From NCBI GenBank assembly GCA_020636045.1, contig JACJYP010000002.1:545501-609500 (forward strand): a stretch of 64,000 nt of DNA, in the 5' to 3' direction. Shown piece after piece: positions 27,571-36,000 of the stretch. The stretch's first letter is position 1. The number at the start of each line of letters is the position of its first letter. Origin of the DNA: Lewinellaceae bacterium. GTDB taxonomy: Bacteria > Bacteroidota > Bacteroidia > Chitinophagales > Saprospiraceae. Position numbers and translations under genes: made by a program. The notes below the pieces were generated by a model. The model did not search any database, had not been told where the DNA came from, and saw only the letters and a program-made list of their open reading frames with translations.

Positions 27571-28227
27571 ATGAACCTGCGTATGTTGTGGATATTGCTC
27601 CGCAAGGAGTTTTTGCTGGAGTTTCGCCAGCGCTATGCCATCAGCGGCATCGTGTTGTACGTATTCAGCATGGTGTTCGTAGTGTACATATCCAGTATAA
27701 AGGTACAGCCGCCCGTGTGGAACATTTTGTTCTGGCTTATCGTTCTGTTCGCCTCCATCAACGCCGTGGTAAAAAGTTTTGTGCAGGAGAGCGGCGCCAG
27801 ACAGTTGTATTATTACCAACTCGCCGACCCTGCGATGCTGTTGCTGGCCAAGATCCTTTACAACACCCTGTTGTTGCTGGTGCTGAGTGTTCTGGCATTC
27901 GGCGCTTACAGCGTGGTAGCGGGCAATCCGGTGAAAGATGCAGGGCTTTTTGCCCTTGTGCTGCTATTGGGCAGCCTGGGGTTTTCCATTGCCTTTACAT
28001 TTATCGCCTCTATCGCTGCCAAGGCGAACAACAGCGCCACGCTGATGGCCATTTTGAGTTTTCCGGTCATTTTGCCTGTTTTGCTCACCCTCGTGCGCCT
28101 TTCCCAGATCGCGCTCCGGCTCATTCAGGACACCTCTTACAAGCGCGATATCGTCAATCTGCTGGCCATCGATGCGATCCTGATCACCCTGACCTTCATT
28201 TTGTTTCCCTATATCTGGAAAGACTGA
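27571..28227 (+). CDS. ccmB: Heme exporter subunit CcmB
   Basis: A 218-residue integral membrane protein with six predicted helices. The N-terminal amphipathic start LLRKEFLLEFRQRYAISGIVLY is diagnostic of CcmB. It is the permease of the ABC transporter that, with CcmA and CcmC, delivers heme for c-type cytochrome maturation. The ATP-binding partner CcmA is not encoded nearby in this window. ATG 27571 is chosen because the family starts shortly before the RKEF motif. ccmC and a ccmD-like gene follow on the same strand. Confidence 0.95.
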   Translation: MNLRMLWILLRKEFLLEFRQRYAISGIVLYVFSMVFVVYISSIKVQPPVWNILFWLIVLFASINAVVKSFVQESGARQLYYYQLADPAMLLLAKILYNTLLLLVLSVLAFGAYSVVAGNPVKDAGLFALVLLLGSLGFSIAFTFIASIAAKANNSATLMAILSFPVILPVLLTLVRLSQIALRLIQDTSYKRDIVNLLAIDAILITLTFILFPYIWKD

Positions 28228-28338
28228 ACTCAAGTCAGGTATTGTCTGCAACACTTTTTGGCCGAAAACTGATTTTGGAAACCCGGTTTAGCCCTACATT
28301 GGCGCGTACTTTTTTTATTCAAATACTGCGACTCAGAA

Positions 28339-29385
28339 ATGTGGTGGAAATCGCTTTCCGTTTTACTGATCGTGTACGTGCTGATCGCCGGTCTGCTCGT
28401 ACCGCTCAAACCCGGCATTACGTACGTGAAGCCCGACACCGCCCGCTCGGGGCAGCAACTGGAGCTTGCATTTCACGGGTATAATTCATTTTACACGCAA
28501 TCACCTGCTGGTAGCATCCGCATCTGGCTGCAATACGATTCGCTCAATGCCGTGGCCGGCGAAAACATCCGCGTGCTCGACGATACTACCATATCGGCCG
28601 TATTTACCCTGCCGGTTCAACTGCCGCGTCCGACGCCTTCGGTAATGCTGAACGCCATCATCGACCATCCGGCTGACGGTGTTTCGTTGCTGCCCGATGC
28701 CCTGGAACTGCTGAAGGACACTGCCAGCGCTACCTCGCAGGGCTCCTGGACCCTGCACCCGGTTTCCGATCTTCATATCAAGTCCGATTTCACATTCCCT
28801 TACCGCAATGTGATCTACGAGAGTATCCGGAATACCTACTTTCATGTGCCCATGTGGTTTGTGTTAATGTTTCTGTTTATCGCTTCAGTGGTGTACAGCA
28901 TTCGGTATCTCAACAATCCGCGGCCGGAGTTCGACCGGAGAGCGGCAGGCTACGCCGAGACCGGCCTGCTGTTCGGCGGACTGGGGCTGATCACGGGCAT
29001 GTTGTGGGCGCATTACGCCTGGGGAGCGGCCTGGAGCAACGACATCAAGCAACTGATGACGGCGGTAGCCCTGCTGGTCTATCTGGCCTATTTTATCCTG
29101 CGGCGTTCGTTCGACGAGCCCGAAAAGGGCGCGCGCCTGGCAGCGGTGTATAACATCTTCGCTTTTTCGTCGCTGATCCCTTTGCTGTATATCGTGCCGC
29201 GCATGTTTGCCAGCCTGCACCCGGGCGCTACCGGCAACCCGGCTTTCGGGAGCCAGGACCTCGACAATACCATGCGCATGGTGTTTTATCCCTCTATCAT
29301 CGGGTTCAGTCTGCTGGGTTTCTGGATCGCCGAATTGCGCATCCGCTACCGGAGGCTGGAAGACAAGGCAATGGACCTGGATTGA
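28339..29385 (+). CDS. ccmC: Heme handling protein CcmC (CcsA/CcmF-fold)
   Basis: A 348-residue membrane protein. A first helix (residues 5-25) is followed by a periplasmic region of about 130 residues, which is longer than in proteobacterial CcmC. The core has the conserved HVPMWFVLM helix (about 173-181), WAHYAWGAAWSND, the WGxxWxxD tryptophan-rich heme motif, and later helices near 260-320. It presents heme on the periplasmic side for attachment to apocytochromes. The periplasmic insertion is typical of Bacteroidota versions. It is 111 bases after ccmB in a shared unit. Confidence 0.93.
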   Translation: MWWKSLSVLLIVYVLIAGLLVPLKPGITYVKPDTARSGQQLELAFHGYNSFYTQSPAGSIRIWLQYDSLNAVAGENIRVLDDTTISAVFTLPVQLPRPTPSVMLNAIIDHPADGVSLLPDALELLKDTASATSQGSWTLHPVSDLHIKSDFTFPYRNVIYESIRNTYFHVPMWFVLMFLFIASVVYSIRYLNNPRPEFDRRAAGYAETGLLFGGLGLITGMLWAHYAWGAAWSNDIKQLMTAVALLVYLAYFILRRSFDEPEKGARLAAVYNIFAFSSLIPLLYIVPRMFASLHPGATGNPAFGSQDLDNTMRMVFYPSIIGFSLLGFWIAELRIRYRRLEDKAMDLD

Positions 29386-29448
29386 GACTTTTGATAGGTG
29401 TGGATTCCCATATCCTATTTTCATTTATCGAAAAAAAACTTTGGGAAC

Positions 29449-29688
29449 ATGAAATTTTTCAAATCACGTAAATTTTTAATAATCATTCTGCTTCTGGCAA
29501 TATCTTTGCCCTCGTTATTGGCGCAGGGAAACCGCGATTTTATGCGTGAAACCGGCAAGATCAATGTCGTAGTCGGCGTTGTTTTGCTCATCTTTCTCGG
29601 CATCGTCGGCTACCTTGTTCGCCTTGAGCGTAAACTAACCAAATTAGAGCACCAAATCAACGACGACAAAAATGAGTGGACAAATTAG
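29449..29688 (+). CDS. CcmD-like small membrane protein
   Basis: A 79-residue protein with an N-terminal signal-like helix ending in SLLAQ, and a second helix (INVVVGVVLLIFLGIVGYLV) followed by a charged coil (RLERKLTKLEHQ). This is the Bacteroidota CcmD-like pattern, where the protein holds CcmABC together. Its start is ATG 29449; an in-frame GTG at 29398 is less likely. Its last 17 bases overlap the glutamate dehydrogenase gene in another frame, so translation of the two is probably coupled. Confidence 0.82.
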   Translation: MKFFKSRKFLIIILLLAISLPSLLAQGNRDFMRETGKINVVVGVVLLIFLGIVGYLVRLERKLTKLEHQINDDKNEWTN

Positions 29689-31087
29689 TTTCTTTGAAAG
29701 TGTTGGGAACTACGTTGAAAAGGCAGCGGCATACACCGACATTCCGAAAGGCCTGCTTCAGCAGATCAAAGCCTGCAACCTCGTACTGAGGATCCGTTTC
29801 CCGATCCGCGTCAACGGCGATTACCAGGTGATCGAGGCGTATCGCGCGCAGCACAGCCACCACCGGCTGCCGACCAAAGGCGGCATCCGCTATGCAGAAA
29901 GCGTCGACCAGGACGAGGTAATGGCCCTGGCAGCCCTCATGACCTACAAGTGCGCACTCGTGGACGTGCCTTTTGGCGGCGCCAAGGGTGGTATCAAGAT
30001 CAACCCCGCCAATTACACGGTAGAACAACTCCAGAACATCACCCGCCGCTACACCACCGAGCTGGTGAAAAAGAACTTTATCGGTCCCGGTATTGACGTT
30101 CCGGCGCCTGATTACGGCACCGGTCCCCGTGAGATGGCCTGGATTCTGGATACCTACCAGGCATTCCGCCACGGCGAGATCGATTCCATCGGCTGTGTTA
30201 CAGGCAAGCCCGTTACCCAAAACGGTATCCGCGGCCGCGCAGAAGCCACCGGCCGGGGTGTGTTTTACGGCCTCCGGGAATGCATGTCGCATGAGGCGGA
30301 TATGAAAAAAATAGGCCTGTCAAAAGGCATCGCCGGCAAGACGATGGTGGTGCAGGGCCTCGGTAATGTGGGTAGCAATGCTGCGCTCATCAGCCAGCAT
30401 GAGGGCGATGTGAAAGTGATCGGCGTTGCCGAGCGCGAAGGTTCGATCTACAGCGAAAAAGGCATCGACGTTGAAAAACTGCTCGCTTTCCGCGCAGAGA
30501 CGGGATCCATTATCGGATTCCCGGGTACAAAATCACTGCCCAACAACCTCGATGCACTTGAACTCGACTGCGACATCCTCGTACCCGCAGCGCTGGAAAA
30601 CCAGATCACGCTGTCCAATGCCGACCGCATCAAAGCCAAGGTCATTGCCGAAGCCGCCAACGGCCCTGTTACGGCGGATGCCGATCCTATCCTGCTCAAA
30701 AAAGGCATTATTATCCTGCCTGACTTTTATATCAATGCAGGCGGTGTGACAGTGTCTTATTTCGAGTGGCTGAAAAACCTGTCGCACCACCGCTTCGGCC
30801 GTCTCGAGAACCGCTTCCAGCACAATGCTTTTGAAGGCATTCTGAACAAGGTGCAGGAAATGACCGGCAAAACGATCGGAGACCGCGAGCGCGATTTCCT
30901 GACCCGTGGCGGCACGGAAGTAGAACTGGTAAACTCGGGCCTTGAAGATACGATGATCACAGCCTACCAGCAGATCCGCGATACCGTGCTTCAGCACCCG
31001 AAGATCGAGGATGTGCGGACGGCAGCGTTCGTATGCTCACTTAAGAAAATAGCCAGCGACTATATCTCCATGGGTATTTTCCCGTGA
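29672..31087 (+). CDS. Glu/Leu/Phe/Val dehydrogenase (glutamate dehydrogenase-like)
   Basis: A 471-residue enzyme. The substrate site is in RLPTKGGIRY and TYKCALVDVPFGGAKGG (about residues 66-113), with the catalytic Lys/Asp pattern of the family. The Rossmann nucleotide site is VVQGLGNVGSNAAL (about 228-241). It is longer than most bacterial GDHs because of an extended C-terminus (ERDFLTRGGTEVELVNSG...). It most likely makes or degrades glutamate with NAD(P). It follows the ccm genes with a coding overlap and ends at a strong terminator; an Lrp/AsnC regulator lies downstream with its own promoter. Confidence 0.95.
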   Translation: MSGQISFFESVGNYVEKAAAYTDIPKGLLQQIKACNLVLRIRFPIRVNGDYQVIEAYRAQHSHHRLPTKGGIRYAESVDQDEVMALAALMTYKCALVDVPFGGAKGGIKINPANYTVEQLQNITRRYTTELVKKNFIGPGIDVPAPDYGTGPREMAWILDTYQAFRHGEIDSIGCVTGKPVTQNGIRGRAEATGRGVFYGLRECMSHEADMKKIGLSKGIAGKTMVVQGLGNVGSNAALISQHEGDVKVIGVAEREGSIYSEKGIDVEKLLAFRAETGSIIGFPGTKSLPNNLDALELDCDILVPAALENQITLSNADRIKAKVIAEAANGPVTADADPILLKKGIIILPDFYINAGGVTVSYFEWLKNLSHHRFGRLENRFQHNAFEGILNKVQEMTGKTIGDRERDFLTRGGTEVELVNSGLEDTMITAYQQIRDTVLQHPKIEDVRTAAFVCSLKKIASDYISMGIFP

Positions 31088-31141
31088 TCCAAAACGGCTG
31101 GTTGCGGGCATCTCCTGATCCGAAACTGGACGATTCTTTGG

Positions 31142-31208
31142 AAAAAGGTTGAATCCGCAGGATATCTTTGGCAAATTATTGCCGGATACCTGTGGATTCG
31201 GCCTTTTT
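31142..31208 (+). terminator. Long imperfect terminator after the dehydrogenase gene
   Basis: AAAAAGG-tt-GAATCCGCAGGATATC (31142-31166) pairs with GGATACCTGTGGATTC-gg-CCTTTTTT (31184-31207) with a few mismatches. The final T-run serves as the U-tract. It closes the ccmB-gdh unit. Confidence 0.85.
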
Positions 31209-31347
31209 TAATATATGTTACCTTTCTTTATATAATTAACAAATATTTTTTGGTGTAGGTGGAGATTTTGACTAAGTTGATCCAAACATTAAGTTCGTCA
31301 ATCGATAAAAACGCTTTATTAACAAAATTTACAAAGGTTTATCCGGG

Positions 31348-31384
31348 TTTTGCTTGCACATAATTTTTTATCGCCCTACCTTTG
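31348..31384 (+). promoter_or_regulatory. Bacteroidota promoter of the Lrp/AsnC gene
   Basis: TTTTG at 31348-31352 and an exact TACCTTTG at 31377-31384 are separated by 24 bases. The implied start of transcription, near 31390, is about 40 bases before the ATG at 31431. The surrounding 220 bases are AT-rich. Confidence 0.65.
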
Positions 31385-31430
31385 GGGAAATTTTGCAAAC
31401 CAAAATAATATTTCATAAAGCAGCCTCGCT

Positions 31431-31910
31431 ATGTCAGAGAAACTGGATAAAATAGACCTGAAAATCCTGAAAATACTACAGGAGAACAGCAAGATCACCA
31501 ACCTCGACCTTTCCAAGAAAATAGGCCTTTCCCCGGCCCCGACGCTGGAACGCGTAAAAAAACTGGAGCAAAGCGATATTATACAGAGCTATCATGCCCA
31601 GGTGAATCCCCAGATGATGGGCCTCAATGTTAAAACCTTTGTGCTCGTTTCGCTGGCATGGAAACGCGAAAACGCGCTCAACAGCTTTCTGGAAAAAATA
31701 TCCCAGATCGATGAGGTGACCGAATGTTACATCATCACCGGCGAAGCCGATTTCCTGATGAAGATCGTTTGCCGCGATATTCCGACATACGAGCAGCTCC
31801 TTTTCAAAACGATCAGCCAGATAGAGGAGATCGAGCGCCTCAAGACGCTGATGACGCTTTCCACGGTCAAGGATTCCAAGATCCTTCCGTACAACTACGA
31901 CGAGAAGTAA
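31431..31910 (+). CDS. Lrp/AsnC-family transcriptional regulator
   Basis: A 159-residue regulator. Residues 5-60 form the helix-turn-helix (LDKIDLKILKILQENSKITN, LSKKIGLSPAPTLERVKKLE). Residues 70-150 form the RAM ligand domain, with VTECYIITGEADFLMKIVCRD, where the Gly-Glu-Ala-Asp turn contacts the amino-acid effector. These proteins form octamers that sense amino acids. Its position after a Glu/Leu-type dehydrogenase suggests amino-acid-linked control of neighbouring genes, but no binding site is identified. It has its own promoter and terminator. Confidence 0.96.
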   Translation: MSEKLDKIDLKILKILQENSKITNLDLSKKIGLSPAPTLERVKKLEQSDIIQSYHAQVNPQMMGLNVKTFVLVSLAWKRENALNSFLEKISQIDEVTECYIITGEADFLMKIVCRDIPTYEQLLFKTISQIEEIERLKTLMTLSTVKDSKILPYNYDEK

Positions 31911-31938
31911 GAACGGGCAGCGCCCCGGCTACGCAAAT

Positions 31939-31973
31939 CCCCCGTGCGGAATTTCCACACGGGGGATTTTTTT
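31939..31973 (+). terminator. Rho-independent terminator of the Lrp/AsnC gene
   Basis: CCCCCGTG (31939-31946) pairs with CACGGGGG (31958-31965). The loop contains an inner GGAA/TTCC pairing. A seven-T tract follows at 31967-31973. Confidence 0.92.
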
Positions 31974-32207
31974 GTGCCTAACGCGCCTTTTTTTCTTCTT
32001 TTCTGTTCTCTGTGCACGTAAATGCAATACTATTATCATTCCTGCAACATTCGTCCGGGTGTTTGGCAGAAATGTCCCGCACCTTGGTTCCTGTGTCCGG
32101 GCAGCCTGGCTGATATGTGCTCCACCTTTGCGACGAAAGGTTTTTATCCACCACCACACATTCAGTCCTAACCAGACACATTTTATTAACCAAACACACA
32201 CCAAGCT

Positions 32208-32936
32208 ATGAACAGATCACTGAAAAATTTCGTCGCCTTTACCCTTCTGCTGAGCGCCCTAACCGTTACGGCCGAGCCGGCTCCCTCCATGATCGTACGG
32301 ATTTCGAAGGGCGACGATGCCAAATCGATCGCACTGCAACTGGCCAACCTGCAGAAATACCGCACCCAGATCGCCGTGCAGGACCTTGCCGGCAAACTAT
32401 GGTATTCGGAATACGTTGAACGCGAAGACGGGTTCGCTCAAAAACTCGACCTGAGCGCCTTGCCTGACGGCGCCTATATCTGTTTTGTCAAAAACCGGGC
32501 GGGAGAATACACGCGCTCGTTCAGCCTGCGCGGCACGGCGCTTGTTTTTTTCGAAAATGGCAGCAAATGCAACTCTGGAGCGGCAGTATTTGTCCATACG
32601 GGGAAAGAGCGTCCTGCCATGGCGCGTATCGCTGCAGTTTCAGATGCCATACGGCTGCAGTTGAACAACCTGATGAAAAGTGATGTGCTGATCCAGTTGC
32701 ACGTACCCGGTGTCGGGGTGGCATTTCAGGAGCAGGTATCCGGTGAAAACGGCTATGCCAAAATGATCCGCCTCGGCGGGATGGATACGGGCAATTATCT
32801 GCTTTACCTGAAAATCGGCAACACCATGCTCATGCAGCACCTCGAACTGACAAAAGAGGGTGTGCAAATGGGTGCGCTGGAACACCTCGATCAGGCATCA
32901 CAGGATGGGGCCGACGACATGGCCGGGACCAAATGA
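32208..32936 (+). CDS. Secreted protein with two beta-sandwich-like repeats
   Basis: A 242-residue protein with a signal peptide (MNRSLKNFVAFTLLLSALTVTA). Two similar halves are visible. In each, a strand containing an Ile/Leu-rich repeat leads to an E-x-G-[FY]-[AS]-[KQ]-x-[IL]-x-L pattern (EDGFAQKLDLSALPDGAY; ENGYAKMIRLGGMDTGNY). This is the common Bacteroidota Ig-like fold found before or instead of a sorting domain. No C-terminal T9SS motif is present. It is 126 bases before the HTCS gene on the same strand. Function unknown. Confidence 0.8.
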   Translation: MNRSLKNFVAFTLLLSALTVTAEPAPSMIVRISKGDDAKSIALQLANLQKYRTQIAVQDLAGKLWYSEYVEREDGFAQKLDLSALPDGAYICFVKNRAGEYTRSFSLRGTALVFFENGSKCNSGAAVFVHTGKERPAMARIAAVSDAIRLQLNNLMKSDVLIQLHVPGVGVAFQEQVSGENGYAKMIRLGGMDTGNYLLYLKIGNTMLMQHLELTKEGVQMGALEHLDQASQDGADDMAGTK

Positions 32937-33062
32937 CACAAGACGCAAAATTTCATATGATATGGCAGGGCAGGTTGTAACAACCTCCCTGCCTTTAACG
33001 CCTAAGTATCGGTATTTAAGCGTGCATTTCGAAAACAAAACATGGCATTGGGAATCGGAAAT

Positions 33063-36000
33063 ATGAAAACAATCTATCTGCTGGCAAACCTTATGCTGCT
33101 GACGGTCGCCGCTACGCTGCGCCTGAACGCACAGCAAAGCGCAACGCCGCCCACCTTCCGCTTTGAGATCTTTCATCTTCCGGGCGGCGAACTGGGCAAC
33201 CATGTGCAATCTATCGCACAGGATTCCGCCGGATTTATGTGGTTCGGCTCGCAATACGGGCTGCACCGCTGGGACGGTTACCGGTTCAAGACATTTCTCA
33301 CCAATACACTGGATTCCGGCGCCATTTCGTCCAATTACGTCGAATATATATACGTGTCAAAAGACGGATCGCTCTGGCTCGGTACCTGGGGCGGCGGTCT
33401 GAATCATTTTGATCCGAAGACGCAGCGGTTCACCCAATACCTGCACGATCCCTTGAATCCCGCTTCACTCAGCAACAACTACGTTACGCAGGTGCTGGAG
33501 GATAAAGACGGATATATGTGGGTCTCTACGCTCTACGGCCTCAACCGGCTCGATCGCAAAACCGGCGTGTTCAGACGTTTTAACCACAATGCCGCCGATC
33601 CGAAAAGCCTGAGCGACGACCGCTGCCGGGTGATATACCTCGACCGCGCCGGTACGCTTTGGGTGGGCACCGGCTGGCCCTGGGACAATGGCCAGGGTGG
33701 CGGCCTGAACCGCTACGACTCCCGCAGCGGTACTTTTACCCGTTATCTGCACGATTCTTCTGATCCCAACAGCCTGATCAACGACGCCGTAGCGTATATC
33801 GGCGAAGACTCCAGAGGCAACTTCTGGGTCGGCACGGCCGGCGACGGCCTGCACCTGATGAACAGAAAAACAGGCCGTTTTACCCGCCTGAGCAACAAAC
33901 GGCACGATAGCGATGAAGAATTGTGCGCGCCATACGTACGCAGGTATTCCGACTGGCATACCCGTTTTGTTTTTGAGGATCGCGAACGAAAACTGTGGGT
34001 AGGCAGCTGGCGCGGCGGCATCAAATATCATGACCCCGAAACCGGCTATACCAAACATTTTGAGGACAATGACGACGAATACAGCAGCGTGCCCGACAAC
34101 TACGCCTGGATGATGTTCCAGTCCAAAGACGGCATGTTGTGGAGCAGCACGGCAGGCCCGGGCGCACAGGTATTCAAGATCATCAGGGAAAAAAGTATCT
34201 TCAAACACGCAAATCTCGGCTCCGGTGATGCGGTACAAACGATCTGCGGCTCGAATGCGGGCGATTTGTGGATGGGAACCGTCAAAGGAGGCCTCTTGCA
34301 GGTGGACGGAGAACACTTCGAGGGGTGCCGTTTCTTTGACGATCCCCAAAAATCCGTTCCGTTTAAAATGGACCTCCGGGTCGACGATGCCCACGCTACT
34401 GTATTCGGAAAAGTCGGCAAAATAGTCGAAGACCGCAGCGGCGACCTGTGGATGGGAAAATGGCTCGTACCATCGGGTTTGATGCGATTCAGCCCTGCAA
34501 CGGGTGAAATAAAAACCTACTGGCACAAACCTGAAAACAGCGGCAGTATCAGTTCGAATACGATCTCCGATATTCTGGAGGATAAAAAAGGTAAAATGTG
34601 GGTTGCAACGGCAAACGGCGCCCTGAACCGCTACGACCCGCATGCAGACGCCTTCAAACAATACAACCTGATCGGGGCATCCGACAAAAAGGAACCGGAG
34701 ATCAAGGAGGAATATTTCTTTTGCAAATTGTACCTGGCGCGCGACGGGGCGATCTGGATGGCCGGATCGGGAGGCAATAAAGATGTTACCCCGCTCACAC
34801 TCGTGCGCTTCGATCCGGAAGATGAAAGTATCCAGAAATATGACCTGAGAAGGGCGCCATACCAGTTTGAATGGGTGAACGGACTGGAGGAGGACCGCGA
34901 AGGCAACATCTGGGTCAATACGGATTTCAATCTCTGGAAACTCAACCCCACAACAAAGGTTACGACCAGTTACAGCGCCGAATTTTTGGGGACCACCTTC
35001 CTACACGGAATGATCTTCGATGATTTCGGACGGTTGTGGCTGGCAGGCGACGGACTTGTGATGTTCAACCCGGCCGATGGCACCAGTTTTTCGTACAGGT
35101 CGGCGTCGGGGATCAAAACGCTTCCTTTTCACCGGCAGTCGGTATATAAAGATGAACGGGGCTGGATCTATTTCGGCGGCAACGGCGGCGTGCTCTATTT
35201 CGATCCGAAAGAGATCGGCCTGCGCCGCTCGGGCGCCGCTCCCGAAGTGCTGATCACCGAGTTCAGCCTTTTCGACAATTTTGCATCGCCCGACGGCGAC
35301 CGGGAACCGATGTACCGCAACATCTGGGACATCCCCGAGATCCGGCTCACGCACGATCAGGACATTTTTACCTTCCGCTTTGCCGCCCTCGATTTTTTAT
35401 ACCCCGAAGGGAACAGGCACAAGTTTATCCTAGAAGGATACGACCGGGAATGGCGCTATGCCGGTCTGGAACCCGTCGCTTCCTATGCCAAGGTGCCGCC
35501 GGGTACCTACACCTTCCGGGTGAGGGCCGCCAATCAAAACGGCATCTGGGGACCGGAAAAAACCATCCGGGTGATCATATCTCCCCCCTGGTGGGCTACC
35601 TGGTGGGCCTATCTTTTATACGGCAGCCTGGCCCTGGCCATCATGTACGCTTTTTATCGCGTCCAGCTCGACCGGCGGCTGGAACAGGCGGAAGCGGAAC
35701 GCCTGCGCGAACTCGATACCGTAAAAAGCCGGCTGTATACCAATATCACGCATGAATTCCGCACGCCGCTGACCGTAATCCTCGGCATGGCGCAGCAGGT
35801 GGAAAACGAGCTCGGAAAAATGAGTTCCGAAGGCGTAGGAACGGCCGACCGTCAGTTTATGACGTCCGGACTATCGCTGATCCGGCGCAACGGCCATAAC
35901 CTGCTGTCGCTGGTCAACCAGATGCTCGATCTCGCCAAACTCGAAAGCGGGAAAATGCAGGTAAACATGCAACAAGGCGATGTGGTAAACTACTTGCGGT

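Noticed and set aside
31972..32211. Small ORFs on both strands between the Lrp gene and the secreted protein gene
   Set aside because: Low-complexity Phe/Lys-rich translations with no conserved features; the area is leader and terminator sequence.
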